From a virus, in the IMG/VR virus record IMGVR_UViG_3300030085_002431, positions 115,449 to 163,846 of that record: a stretch of DNA of 48,398 nt. One strand, given 5' to 3'. The stretch's first letter is position 1. Every line of letters begins with the position of its first letter. The translations under genes were made by a program, and so were the position numbers. The notes beneath the pieces are model-generated. The model saw nothing but the letters and a program-made list of their open reading frames with translations. It was not told where the DNA came from and ran no database searches. Below, piece by piece: positions 14,304-23,035 of this stretch.

Positions 14304-14516
14304 TAGTCTTGGGATGACTTAAAAAGCACCCTGGTCGGGATGGGTTCTTACGACCCCTCGGGTTTCTTGCTTTTCCATAAGAGCAAGTGGTGGAGCTAAG
14401 TGCTATCGAATATACCCCGCAGGATAAGGGTTAAGCCTGCTGGTGCGGACATCTGCAAAGGTTTCTTGTTTTTCCTTACGTCTAAAAAAACAAGTGGCGA
14501 GCCTGCATACTAACGG
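14304..14516 (+). ncRNA. Structured non-coding region, candidate cis-regulatory RNA upstream of the epimerase
   Basis: No reading frame of note runs through these bases, yet they are rich in pairing. GGGTT/GACCC brackets a CTTAC loop near 14345. Two similar hairpin units follow: CTTGC...GCAAGTGG (about 14367-14392) and CTTGTTTTT...AAAAAACAAGTGG (about 14465-14496), each preceded by GGTTT. A GCAGG...CCTGC hairpin nested in CCGC...GCGG lies near 14420-14450. A terminator follows and then a GDP-mannose epimerase gene. The wcaG and manA RNA motifs are known structured leaders of sugar-nucleotide genes in cyanophages, so this may be one of them or a new relative. That assignment is inference from context. 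Confidence 0.55.
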
Positions 14517-14545
14517 AGAGGGGGTTTACAATGACCCTCTTTTTT
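14517..14545 (+). terminator. Terminator (or attenuator) before the epimerase gene
   Basis: AGAGGG (14517-14522) and CCCTCT (14535-14540) form a stem with a 12-base loop, followed by T residues. ATGACC in the loop lies 18 bases before TATACT (14555-14560), so the hairpin may also overlap a promoter for the glycan genes. Confidence 0.65.
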
Positions 14546-14588
14546 AGTATGATATATACTATGGTTTATTATAAGTCTCTGATTTAAC

Positions 14589-15641
14589 ATGGGTCAATAT
14601 GTAAAGAAGGCACTAGTCCTTGGTGCTGGTGGATTCATTGGAAGTCACATGGTCAAACGTCTCCGTTCCGAAGGTTATTGGGTACGGGGTGTGGACCTTA
14701 AACGTCCTGAGTTTTCTCCTACTGAAGCAAATGAATTTGTTCAGGGGGACCTACGTGATGTAGATTTTGTCAGTCGTGTACTTCAGTACAAGGGGGATCG
14801 TGGCAATTTCTATAATTCTGTTCCTTATAGGTACATTGGTGCCTTTGATGAAATCTATCAGTTTGCTGCTGACATGGGTGGTGCTGGTTTCGTCTTTACT
14901 GGTGAAAACGATGCTGACATTATGCATAATAGTGTTAGTATTAATTTGAATGTTCTTGAAGAGCAACGTAAATTTAATGAACAACTCGGTAAAAATACTA
15001 CTAAAATTTTCTACTCTGGTTCTGCTTGCATGTATCCTGAGCATAACCAACTTGATCCCAATAATCCTGATTGTCGGGAGTCTTCTGCTTATCCCGCAAA
15101 TCCAGACTCTGAGTATGGTTGGGAAAAGTTGTTTAGTGAACGTCTATATCTGGCTTACAATCGCAACCACGGGATTCCTGTACGTGTTGCTCGATATCAT
15201 AACATCTTTGGACCCGAAGGTACGTGGCAAGGAGGAAGAGAAAAAGCTCCTGCTGCGATTTGTAGAAAGGTGGCTTATCTTCCGTCTGAGGGAGGTGCTA
15301 TCGAAGTATGGGGAGACGGAGGACAGACAAGAAGTTTCCTCTTCATCGACGAGTGCATCGAAGCAACCAGAAGACTGATGGACTCTGACTTCCTTGGACC
15401 TGTGAACATTGGTTCTGAGGAGATGGTTACTATTAATGAACTTGTAGATACTGCTGCTAGGGTTGCAGGCAAAGAAGTTCTTAGGATGCATATCGATGGA
15501 CCTCTTGGTGTTCGTGGACGTAATTCCAACAACGACCTTGTTCGTGAGAAACTTGGTTGGGATTATTCTCAAACCTTAGAAGAAGGAATTCGTAAAACAT
15601 ACGAATGGATTTGTTCTCAAATTGATATTGTTGGAGAGTGA
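14589..15641 (+). CDS. GDP-mannose 3,5-epimerase-like NAD-dependent epimerase
   Basis: This 350-residue extended SDR has the NAD site GAGGFIG (G12-G18) and the catalytic YGWEK (Y176, K180). It closely follows plant GDP-mannose 3,5-epimerase: FAADMGGAGF, YSGSACMYPE, RYHNIFGPEGTW, QGGREKAPAAICRK (from G211), RSFLFIDECIEATRRL, NIGSEEMVTINEL and GVRGRNSNNDL. That enzyme turns GDP-D-mannose into GDP-L-galactose or GDP-L-gulose. Here it heads the glycan cluster, downstream of the structured leader. GDP-L-galactose is a 6-hydroxy analogue of GDP-L-fucose, so it could feed the fucosyltransferase-like genes that follow (inference). Confidence 0.88.
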   Translation: MGQYVKKALVLGAGGFIGSHMVKRLRSEGYWVRGVDLKRPEFSPTEANEFVQGDLRDVDFVSRVLQYKGDRGNFYNSVPYRYIGAFDEIYQFAADMGGAGFVFTGENDADIMHNSVSINLNVLEEQRKFNEQLGKNTTKIFYSGSACMYPEHNQLDPNNPDCRESSAYPANPDSEYGWEKLFSERLYLAYNRNHGIPVRVARYHNIFGPEGTWQGGREKAPAAICRKVAYLPSEGGAIEVWGDGGQTRSFLFIDECIEATRRLMDSDFLGPVNIGSEEMVTINELVDTAARVAGKEVLRMHIDGPLGVRGRNSNNDLVREKLGWDYSQTLEEGIRKTYEWICSQIDIVGE

Positions 15642-15643
15642 GT

Positions 15644-16306
15644 ATGAGTACATTAGTTTATGTTGGTGCCAATGAAGGAGTATCTTTATGGGGACTGATT
15701 GAGCATTTTGATGAGGTTCATGTATTTGAACCTGACCCAGAAATTTTTGCAAAGTTGAAAAAAAGATATCAGCAGTTTGAGTGGGTTACTCTTAACAATG
15801 CTGCATGTTCAGATAAAGATGGTGAGAGTTCTTTCTTTGTAACTAATAATAGAGTTGCTAGTAGTCTTGGTGCTGGTAGTGAAGAGTTTCAGGGGTTTGG
15901 TGATTACAATAAAGTAATGAAAGAGGTTACTGTAAAAACCATTAACCTTTCTAAATATCTTGAAGAAAAAGGAATCGAAGACATTGACCTTTATTATTCC
16001 GATTGTCAGGGAAGTGACCTTACTGTTCTGAATACTATTAAAGAATGGGTTGATGCTGGAAAGATTAAAGAAATTTTCACAGAAACACATAACAATGGAA
16101 GGTTGTTGTATGAAGGTTTAGATAATCAGTTTGAAGGTTTTGTGAAAATCTTATCTAAAAACTATGACTTCATTCATGCAAGTCTAGGATGTGAACAAGC
16201 AAGACTTGTGGGTGCTGAAGATATTCCAGATAGCAATCCAGAGTTTGATAGTTATTGGAGATTGAAAAATAATCCACCAGGCATCGGAGTTCATCTGAGA
16301 GCTTGA
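15644..16306 (+). CDS. FkbM-family methyltransferase
   Basis: The 220-residue SAM-dependent methyltransferase has VYVGANEG at the N-terminus (SAM site), VFEPDPE as motif II and DLYYSDCQGSDL as the FkbM acidic motif. FkbM enzymes O-methylate sugars and other small groups. I chose the ATG at 15644 with GGAG at 15633-15636; a GTG at 15638 overlapping the epimerase stop is possible. A second FkbM gene lies at 17970, suggesting two different methylation positions. Confidence 0.85.
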   Translation: MSTLVYVGANEGVSLWGLIEHFDEVHVFEPDPEIFAKLKKRYQQFEWVTLNNAACSDKDGESSFFVTNNRVASSLGAGSEEFQGFGDYNKVMKEVTVKTINLSKYLEEKGIEDIDLYYSDCQGSDLTVLNTIKEWVDAGKIKEIFTETHNNGRLLYEGLDNQFEGFVKILSKNYDFIHASLGCEQARLVGAEDIPDSNPEFDSYWRLKNNPPGIGVHLRA

Positions 16307-16334
16307 TATATGTACACGAAATTACTATTGTATA

Positions 16335-17192
16335 ATGAAAATTACAGTACTTGGTTCTAGTGGGCAAATTGGTGCCTACCTTACAGAATATCTTAGAAGA
16401 AAAGGTCACACTGTTCATGAATTTGATGTCGTAAATGGTCGGCACCATGATGCAACAGTTATTCCTAATGCAGAACTACATCGAGTCATTTACGATACTG
16501 ACTTTGTGTTCTTTCTTGCGTTTGATGTTGGTGGGTCACGATACCTTAAAAAGTATCAACATACCTTCAAGTTCATTGACAACAACACCAGGTTGATGAC
16601 ACAGGCATTTGGTCTGATTGAAAAGTATAAGAAACGGTTTGTGTTTGCTTCATCTCAGATGAGTAACATGTCTTACTCTCCATATGGTGTAATGAAACGT
16701 GTAGGAGAACTCTACACAATGGCACTTAAGGGACTTACTGTTAAGTTCTGGAATGTTTATGGTATTGAGAAAGACCATGACAAAGCACACGTTATTACTG
16801 ACTTCATCCGTAAGGGATTTGAAGAAGGTGATTTTGAAATGATGACTGACGGTACTGAAGAACGTCAGTTTCTCTATGCAGAGGACTGCTGTGAGGCATT
16901 AGAGACAGTGATGAATTCCTATACTGAATTTAAACCAGAAGACCCTCTCCACATTACTTCCTTTAGAACAACCACTATTAAGGAAGTTGCTGCAATTATC
17001 CAAGGACTCTTTTCTCGTATTGGAAAGACAGTTCATATTTCACCTGGACTTGCAAAGGATAGTGTTCAGTTAGACAAGAGAAACGAAGCAGATAATTACA
17101 TCATGGATTGGTGGTTGCCTCAGACCAGTATTCAAGATGGTATTAAGGCAGTGTTTGATGAGATGGCAAAGGAATATGACGTTCAAAATTAA
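16335..17192 (+). CDS. NAD-dependent sugar epimerase/dehydratase (extended SDR)
   Basis: This 285-residue protein has GSSGQIG at residues 8-14 (NAD binding) and SYSPYGVMKRVGE with the YxxxK catalytic pair. VKFWNVYGIEKD and EERQFLYAEDCCEAL are typical of the nucleotide-sugar epimerase family. The substrate cannot be told from sequence; modification of an NDP-hexose is likely. It overlaps the next gene by 17 bases. Confidence 0.8.
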   Translation: MKITVLGSSGQIGAYLTEYLRRKGHTVHEFDVVNGRHHDATVIPNAELHRVIYDTDFVFFLAFDVGGSRYLKKYQHTFKFIDNNTRLMTQAFGLIEKYKKRFVFASSQMSNMSYSPYGVMKRVGELYTMALKGLTVKFWNVYGIEKDHDKAHVITDFIRKGFEEGDFEMMTDGTEERQFLYAEDCCEALETVMNSYTEFKPEDPLHITSFRTTTIKEVAAIIQGLFSRIGKTVHISPGLAKDSVQLDKRNEADNYIMDWWLPQTSIQDGIKAVFDEMAKEYDVQN

Positions 17193-17973
17193 TTTATATT
17201 GTAACGATAGACTAGAACCATCATCTTCAGATAAGAACGAACAAAAGTTCACTGACTGGGCATATGATGGTTCTGGTGTGGTTGACTTTTATGTCAATCA
17301 GAGAGCACTAGAACCATTTAGTAAGGTCAATGAAAGACCAACTTACATTTGGTTGCTAGAATCAAAACAAATCATTCAACCTTACTATGATTGGATTCTT
17401 GCAAACTACGACTTTGTTGCTTCCCGAGTGGACGGTATTATTAGTTGCGATAAAGAACTTTGTGCAAAGTACCCAAAGTTCATGTACTCGGTAACCAATG
17501 CTGCTCCTTGGGTGGTTGACCGTCAAATCTTTGAGAAGACTAAACTTGTTTCGATGATTTCTTCTAATAAGAGAATGATTCCTGGACATTTGAAGAGACT
17601 TGAGTTTGTTGAAAAGTTCAAGAACCAAGTTGACCTGTATGGTCGTGGATTCCAAGAGATTGATTGTAAAGAAGATGGTTTGCGTGACTATATGTTCTCT
17701 ATTGCCGTAGAGAATGCTGTGTATGATACTTATTTCACAGAGAAACTAACAGACTGTTTTGCTACTGGTACTATTCCAATCTTCTATGGGTGCAGAGGAG
17801 TTACTGAATACTTTAATGAAGATGGAATTATCTTCTTGGATGATGACTTTGATGTATCTACATTGACTGAAGAACTTTATTATTCTAAAATGGATGCTAT
17901 AAAGGATAACTATCAACGTTCACTGGAGTTTCCAGTAGCAGAAGATTATATCTACACTAACTATTTCAAATGA
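17176..17973 (+). CDS. GT10-like (alpha-1,3/4-fucosyltransferase-type) glycosyltransferase
   Basis: The start at 17176 (MTFKINLYCNDR, 265 aa) is preferred; upstream codons read through the previous gene. The C-terminal half has the GT10 signature: KLVSMISSNKR, HLKRLEFVEKF, VDLYGRGF, KEDGLRDYMFSIAVEN and YFTEKLTDCFATGTIPIFYG. This family transfers L-fucose from GDP-fucose. It may use GDP-L-fucose from the host or the GDP-L-galactose expected from the epimerase at 14589. The stop overlaps the next start by four bases. Confidence 0.8.
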   Translation: MTFKINLYCNDRLEPSSSDKNEQKFTDWAYDGSGVVDFYVNQRALEPFSKVNERPTYIWLLESKQIIQPYYDWILANYDFVASRVDGIISCDKELCAKYPKFMYSVTNAAPWVVDRQIFEKTKLVSMISSNKRMIPGHLKRLEFVEKFKNQVDLYGRGFQEIDCKEDGLRDYMFSIAVENAVYDTYFTEKLTDCFATGTIPIFYGCRGVTEYFNEDGIIFLDDDFDVSTLTEELYYSKMDAIKDNYQRSLEFPVAEDYIYTNYFK

Positions 17974-18620
17974 TTTACAAATATTTTAAAGATAACAATG
18001 TCAAAGTTGAAGGTGCTATTCATGTAGGGGCACATCGTGGTGAAGAAATCTATGACTACGAGAAACTCGGAGCAAAGAAGGTTGTATGGATTGAACCTAA
18101 TCCAGAAGTATTTGAAGAATTAGTTTGTTTCCTTGAAAATGCGGAGACCAGTGTAGAATCCACTGGTTTTTGTGTTGCTGCTGGAGATAGTGATAATGAT
18201 GAGATTGATTTTCATGTATGTTATGGACCAGATGCTGGGTACATGGTTGGTAACAAGGGTTGTTCTTCTCTCTTGAAACCTTGTAGTGACCAAATGAAAG
18301 AGTGGCACCAGAAAACTATTCAAGTTGAAGTTGCAAAACTAGACAGTATTATTATAGATAATGAACTTTCATTTGAGGATTATCAAATTCTTGACATGGA
18401 TACTCAAGGTGCAGAATTGATGGTTCTTAAAGGTGCTGATGAAGTTTTGAATCATGTAAAATACATCACTACTGAAGCAACTTGGAATAATCCAGACTAT
18501 CAAGGTGGGGTTATGTTTGATGAACTAACTGAGTATCTCAATAGTAAAGGATTTACTCATGTAGAAACTTTTGAACATACTGAAGATTGGGGTGACGCAT
18601 TGTTTGTGAAGGAAGACTGA
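17970..18620 (+). CDS. FkbM-family methyltransferase
   Basis: The 216-residue protein has AIHVGAHRGEE (SAM loop), VVWIEPNPE, LDSIIIDNELSFEDYQILDMDTQGAELMVLKGA-type FkbM core (written here as key parts IDN, LDMDTQG and LKGA) and a TEAT C-terminal motif. It probably O-methylates a sugar of the glycan made by this cluster. It differs clearly from the 15644 copy, so it is not a recent duplicate. Coupled by overlap to both neighbours. Confidence 0.85.
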   Translation: MIYKYFKDNNVKVEGAIHVGAHRGEEIYDYEKLGAKKVVWIEPNPEVFEELVCFLENAETSVESTGFCVAAGDSDNDEIDFHVCYGPDAGYMVGNKGCSSLLKPCSDQMKEWHQKTIQVEVAKLDSIIIDNELSFEDYQILDMDTQGAELMVLKGADEVLNHVKYITTEATWNNPDYQGGVMFDELTEYLNSKGFTHVETFEHTEDWGDALFVKED

Positions 18621-19462
18621 TGGCAATTTCATATAATCAACTAGGTTCTAATGGTCGTCTGGGTAACCAGATGTTCCAGTATGCAGGTCTTCGTGGTATT
18701 GCTGCTAATCGTGGATTTGATTGGTTGATTCCACCACAGGATGCGGAGTCTACATGTAATTATGGTCTTTTTGATTGTTTCAGAATGCAGTCAGTTGAAG
18801 ATAAAAATATTGGATTCGGGCAAGGTCCCACACTTACTACAGGAAATTTTCATTTCGATGAAGAACTGTTTAATAGTTGTCCAGACAATACTAACTTAAA
18901 TGATTATCTTCAAACTGAAAAGTATTTTAGTGGAATAGAAAAAGACATTAGATGTGACTTTGCGTTTAAAGATGACATCTATACTGATTGTAAAGAAATT
19001 ATAGATGAAGTCGGTGACTGTATCTTTATTCATGTCCGTAGAGGAGATTATATTGCTACTCCAGACCACCACCCATGCCTAACTGAAGAATACTATTTGG
19101 AAGGTCTCTCTCACTTTGATAAAGATATTCCTGTTCTTGTTTTTTCTGATGACTTAGATTGGTGCAACCAACAAAAGTTTTTGGAAGGAGATAGGTTCTT
19201 GATTTCTGAAAATCATGTAACTTATTCTAATAAAATTAAACTTGGTGATGGTACATTTCAGCACTCACTTGTTCCTTATTGGGATATGTGCTTGATGACT
19301 ATGTGTAAAGGTGCTATAATTGCAAATAGTTCTATGTCCTGGTGGGGAGCATGGCTACAGAATGATGCTGGTAAAGTAGTAGCACCAAAGAGATGGTTAG
19401 GAAAAGCATTTTCTAACTATAACATGTCTGATGTTACCCCTGATCGTTGGGTAAAAATTTAA
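18620..19462 (+). CDS. GT11 alpha-1,2-fucosyltransferase-like protein (copy 1)
   Basis: The 280-residue protein has all three GT11 motifs: GRLGNQMFQYAGLRG at residues 11-25, IHVRRGDY near 137 (the GDP-binding HxRRxD signature) and IANSSMSWWGAWL near 235. GT11 enzymes transfer L-fucose in alpha-1,2 linkage from GDP-fucose. Two more copies occur at 21352 and 23840. The first base of its ATG is the last base of the previous stop. Confidence 0.9.
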   Translation: MAISYNQLGSNGRLGNQMFQYAGLRGIAANRGFDWLIPPQDAESTCNYGLFDCFRMQSVEDKNIGFGQGPTLTTGNFHFDEELFNSCPDNTNLNDYLQTEKYFSGIEKDIRCDFAFKDDIYTDCKEIIDEVGDCIFIHVRRGDYIATPDHHPCLTEEYYLEGLSHFDKDIPVLVFSDDLDWCNQQKFLEGDRFLISENHVTYSNKIKLGDGTFQHSLVPYWDMCLMTMCKGAIIANSSMSWWGAWLQNDAGKVVAPKRWLGKAFSNYNMSDVTPDRWVKI

Positions 19463-19476
19463 TTTATCAAAATAAA

Positions 19477-20403
19477 ATGGAAGTTATTTACGGGAGAAGC
19501 AGAGGTCAATATGATGACCCTGTTTTCAATTTAGGATTTGAAGCATACACAGATGTAGCAAGGGATTGCTATTTGTTTTTGTCTGACTTTCATAATAACA
19601 TTACTTCTTCTGCATTTAACGATAAAGAAAAGGTAGTCCTCACACTGGAAGAACCAAATTTTTGCCTCTCTAATAGGCAAGATTTGGGATGTGTTACTGC
19701 TCATACATACGCAGATAAAATCTTGACACTTTGCCCATATACAGCAGAGTGTTTTGATGAAAGAGAGCAATGCTGGTTTCCTATTGATGATAAATTTGAA
19801 CCAGAAAATAAGGAAAAGGAAATAGATTTCTTTTATATTGGACAAGCACCCACGTTCCCTGCTGGGTCTTTTAAGTCATACTTTGATAATGTTTTAGTTC
19901 CAAACTATAATACTCAACTTGGATTTTGGCATAATGCTGGAACAGACCACATAGGTAGGTTTAATGCAAGTGTCACTAATGTAAATTATGCAGGAAAACT
20001 TGAGTATTTTGCTAAGGCAAAAGCAACTCTAGTTCATGGTATTGATAACTTCTGGAGACATGGTAGTTCCCCTCAGCAATTTTTAGATTTTCCTAGATCA
20101 TTTTATAATAAGGCATTCACTCATCTTGAGGATGGTATTATTCCACAACTCAAGTCCAGAGTTTTTGAAGCAGCATTGTGTAAGACTCTTATGCTTTGTC
20201 AAAGAGACCCTTGGAATGTTATTGAATACTATTTTACTCCAGGAGAAGATTTCATATACATCGATAATGAAAACCACTTGAAGGAAGTAGCAGAGGATGT
20301 TATCAATAACTACGATAAGTATAATTTTATGGTAGAAAATGCATACAATAAGTTAAAGAATAACTACACCACTAAACACTTTGTTGATAAATTCTTAAAA
20401 TGA
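19477..20403 (+). CDS. Glycosyltransferase-like protein (GT1/CgeB-type C-terminus)
   Basis: In the 308-residue protein from ATG 19477, the C-terminal third carries KSRVFEAALCKTLMLCQR, FTPGEDFIYIDNENHLKEVA and NNYTTKHFVDKF. This is the pattern of the glycosyl transferase group 1_2 domain (CgeB-like), in which a retained glutamate-containing helix binds the sugar nucleotide. The N-terminal half is divergent. An upstream TTG at 19447 would overlap the GT11 gene. Acceptor and donor are unknown. Confidence 0.7.
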   Translation: MEVIYGRSRGQYDDPVFNLGFEAYTDVARDCYLFLSDFHNNITSSAFNDKEKVVLTLEEPNFCLSNRQDLGCVTAHTYADKILTLCPYTAECFDEREQCWFPIDDKFEPENKEKEIDFFYIGQAPTFPAGSFKSYFDNVLVPNYNTQLGFWHNAGTDHIGRFNASVTNVNYAGKLEYFAKAKATLVHGIDNFWRHGSSPQQFLDFPRSFYNKAFTHLEDGIIPQLKSRVFEAALCKTLMLCQRDPWNVIEYYFTPGEDFIYIDNENHLKEVAEDVINNYDKYNFMVENAYNKLKNNYTTKHFVDKFLK

Positions 20404-21320
20404 AAAAGTACATTGTAACTACTACTATTAATCCTCCAACAAAAGCAACTCATCTTTATGCAGATAAAGAGGATTGGACTCTTGTAGTTGTTGGTGATAC
20501 AAAGACACCACATGAAGAGTACGAGAAATTAAACTGTGTTTATCTTTCTCCTGAGCAACAAGAGGAGATGTGTCCAGAACTGTCTGATATTATTGGGTGG
20601 AAATCAATCCAAAGAAGAAACCTTGGATTTGTATATGCATATAATCAAGGTGCAGATATTGTTGCTACTGTTGATGATGATAATATTCCATATGATGATT
20701 GGGGTAAGAACGTTGTAGTTGGTCAAACCATTGAGTGTGACTTGTATGAACCAGATGAAAGGGTATTTGACCCCCTGTCCGTTACCAACACTCCAAATAT
20801 TTGGCATCGGGGATTCCCCATCGAATTGCTTCAGGACAGGCATAGGGTTGAATATAAAGGAAAGACTCAAAGAAAGGTTTTGGTTCAGGCAGACCTTTGG
20901 GATGGTGACCCTGACATTGATGCAATGGCAAGACTTACGATGAAACCAATCGTAAAATATGAAGTAGAAAAACCATATTGTTCTAATACTATTTCTCCAT
21001 TTAATAGTCAGAATACATTCCTTGCTAGAGAAGTTATTCCTTTTTATTCAGTATTTCCTCACGTTGGTCGTATGGATGATATTTGGGGTGCTTATGTACT
21101 TCAGAAGTATTTTCCCAATAGTGTGGTCTATAACAAAGCATCTGTTTACCAAGATAGAAATGTTCAAGATTTGGTGACCAATCTCGAAAAGGAAGTCATT
21201 GGTTATAGAAATACAATGAAGTTCATTGATAATCTAGAATATTGGAACTACACAGCTCTGTCACCTATTCCAGAAAGAACAGTTGACTACTGGAAAGCAT
21301 ATAGACAATGCTTTAAATAA
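20400..21320 (+). CDS. STELLO/DUF288-like glycosyltransferase
   Basis: This 306-residue protein begins KYIVTTTINPPTKATHLYA and continues DWTLVVVGDTKTP, VYLSPEQQ, RRNLGFVYAYNQGADIVATVDDDN. This order matches the DUF288/STELLO family, known from plant Golgi proteins with putative glycosyltransferase fold. VDDDN supplies the DxD metal site and QADLWDGDPDIDA a second acidic loop. The overlap with the upstream stop is four bases. Activity in phage is unknown; sugar transfer in the same glycan is likely. Confidence 0.75.
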   Translation: MKKYIVTTTINPPTKATHLYADKEDWTLVVVGDTKTPHEEYEKLNCVYLSPEQQEEMCPELSDIIGWKSIQRRNLGFVYAYNQGADIVATVDDDNIPYDDWGKNVVVGQTIECDLYEPDERVFDPLSVTNTPNIWHRGFPIELLQDRHRVEYKGKTQRKVLVQADLWDGDPDIDAMARLTMKPIVKYEVEKPYCSNTISPFNSQNTFLAREVIPFYSVFPHVGRMDDIWGAYVLQKYFPNSVVYNKASVYQDRNVQDLVTNLEKEVIGYRNTMKFIDNLEYWNYTALSPIPERTVDYWKAYRQCFK

Positions 21321-21351
21321 GTGATAAAATAGTAACTAGTAGAGGTTGTCA

Positions 21352-22221
21352 ATGCTTAGTTTTAATAAACTTGGAAAGTCAGGTCGTCTGGGTAACCAGA
21401 TGTTTCAGTATGCAGCACTAAGAGGTATTGCTGCGAATCGTGGATTTGATTGGGTTATACCTCCTCCAGAAGCAGGAGGTATTGGTGACTTTGGTGAAGA
21501 GAATAATTACTGCATGTTTGATACATTTAAAATGCCACATGCAACTAGAGAGCATCAAGCAATTTCTAATACTCAACAGTGGGCAGTATGGAAAGAGTTT
21601 CACTTTAATGAGCAACTCTTTAATGAGTGTCCAGACAATGTAAACCTTGATGGATATTTTCAATCAGAAAAGTATTTCAAGAACGTTGAAAAAGAAATTA
21701 GAGAAGATTTTATCTTCCAAGATGAAATCTTAAATCCATGTAAAGAGATGATTGATAGTCTCGGTGATGGTCGTAAGATTTTCTTACACATTCGTAGAGG
21801 TGACCCTAAACTTCAGTGGGCATATGTCAATCTTCAGAATGCACATCCACTTCAAACTTGGGATTACTATGAAAAGGCACTTGCTGAATTTCCTGATGAT
21901 ATTCCTGTCATTGTATTCTCTGATGTTATTGAGTGGTGTCGTGAACAAGAATTCTTCAAACCAGACAGATTCATACTCTCAGAGTCAACTGATGAATTTT
22001 CTGATGGGCAACGAGTACCATGGACTGACCTTTGCTTGATGAGTCTTTGTACTGATGCTATCATTGCCAATTCTTCGTTCTCTTGGTGGGGTGCTTGGTT
22101 GATGGAGAATAAAGATAAGAAAATTATTGCACCTAAGAAATGGTTTGGACAGCAGTTTTCTCACTATGATATGAGTAACCTGATTCCTAAAGATTGGATT
22201 GAAATTATGGATGAGGGTTGA
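21352..22221 (+). CDS. GT11 alpha-1,2-fucosyltransferase-like protein (copy 2)
   Basis: The 289-residue protein from ATG 21352 is preceded by AGAGG at 21341-21345. It has GRLGNQMFQYAALRGIAANRG near residue 9, FLHIRRGDP near 145 and IANSSFSWWGAWL near 237. It is clearly paralogous to the copies at 18620 and 23840, and the first 80 bases of the motif block are nearly identical at DNA level. The middle, acceptor-side part differs, suggesting a different acceptor. Confidence 0.9.
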   Translation: MLSFNKLGKSGRLGNQMFQYAALRGIAANRGFDWVIPPPEAGGIGDFGEENNYCMFDTFKMPHATREHQAISNTQQWAVWKEFHFNEQLFNECPDNVNLDGYFQSEKYFKNVEKEIREDFIFQDEILNPCKEMIDSLGDGRKIFLHIRRGDPKLQWAYVNLQNAHPLQTWDYYEKALAEFPDDIPVIVFSDVIEWCREQEFFKPDRFILSESTDEFSDGQRVPWTDLCLMSLCTDAIIANSSFSWWGAWLMENKDKKIIAPKKWFGQQFSHYDMSNLIPKDWIEIMDEG

Positions 22222-22222
22222 T

Positions 22223-23035
22223 ATGGATTTATCTTTTATTATTCCTATTAAGATTGAGTCTCTAGACCGTCTTAGAAACTGTATTACAATTCTCAGTTAT
22301 CTTCGTAACGTAGTTCCTGATGCAGACATCTACATTAAAGAGGTAGATGAGAAGTCAAAGTTTACTCAGTATGTTCTTCCTGAAGTTCAGAAGAATGCTG
22401 ATACTTCTAAAATTCATCATACGTTTCAAGAAAATCCAGATGATGCTTTGTTCCATAGAACAAGATACATCAATGATTTGTTTCTACAAACTAATAGTAA
22501 AGTAGTTTGGCATTACGATATTGATGTTCTCTTTCCAAGAGATACTTATCTAGCAACATATAATATGATTGCTAATCATGGTTATGACTTCGTATATCCT
22601 TTTGGTTGTGGTCCTTACCAGAATGCAATCAATTATGATGATGCAATGTATGAAAGATTTATTAACTCTGGATATAATCTAGAATTATTAAAAACTGATT
22701 ATTTCAGATTACCAGCAACTGTAGGATTCTCTCAGGTTTTTAATGCTGAGTCCTATGCTAAGTTTGGATTTATGAATGAGAACTTTGTTTCCTGGGGATG
22801 TGAAGACTGTGAACTATATTACAGAATGAATATTCTTGGATATAAAGTTGGTCGTGTCATGCATGACGTGTATCATCTAGAGCACTCTAGAACATTCAAC
22901 TCTCACTATCACAATCCTAAGTTTAACGAAAACAATCAATTGTGGCAGTGGTTTAGACATCAAGATGTTGATGTTGTTAGAAAGTATTATGAAGACCAGA
23001 AGTATGTAAAAGAACGGAGGGCACAATGGACCTAA
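22223..23035 (+). CDS. GT7 C-terminal-like (galactosyltransferase-type) glycosyltransferase, copy 1
   Basis: The 270-residue protein opens MDLSFIIPIKIES with a GT-A strand. WHYDIDVLFP is the DxD site. GFSQVFNAESYAKFGFMNENF-type sequence plus VSWGCEDCELYYRM and YHLEHSRT match the GT7 C-terminal galactosyltransferase domain. I chose the ATG at 22223 by alignment with its neighbour, which also starts MDLSF. An ATG at 22211 is an alternative. A tandem paralogue follows directly. Confidence 0.8.
   Translation: MDLSFIIPIKIESLDRLRNCITILSYLRNVVPDADIYIKEVDEKSKFTQYVLPEVQKNADTSKIHHTFQENPDDALFHRTRYINDLFLQTNSKVVWHYDIDVLFPRDTYLATYNMIANHGYDFVYPFGCGPYQNAINYDDAMYERFINSGYNLELLKTDYFRLPATVGFSQVFNAESYAKFGFMNENFVSWGCEDCELYYRMNILGYKVGRVMHDVYHLEHSRTFNSHYHNPKFNENNQLWQWFRHQDVDVVRKYYEDQKYVKERRAQWT

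Noticed and set aside
14360-14500. CRISPR-like repeats
   Set aside because: Only two imperfect hairpin units of unequal length, no spacers and no cas genes in the window.
14304-14516. glnA or Downstream-peptide glutamine RNA motif
   Set aside because: These occur in cyanophages, but the conserved ACGGAAGUAGG-type core is not seen here, and the downstream gene is for sugar nucleotides, not nitrogen.
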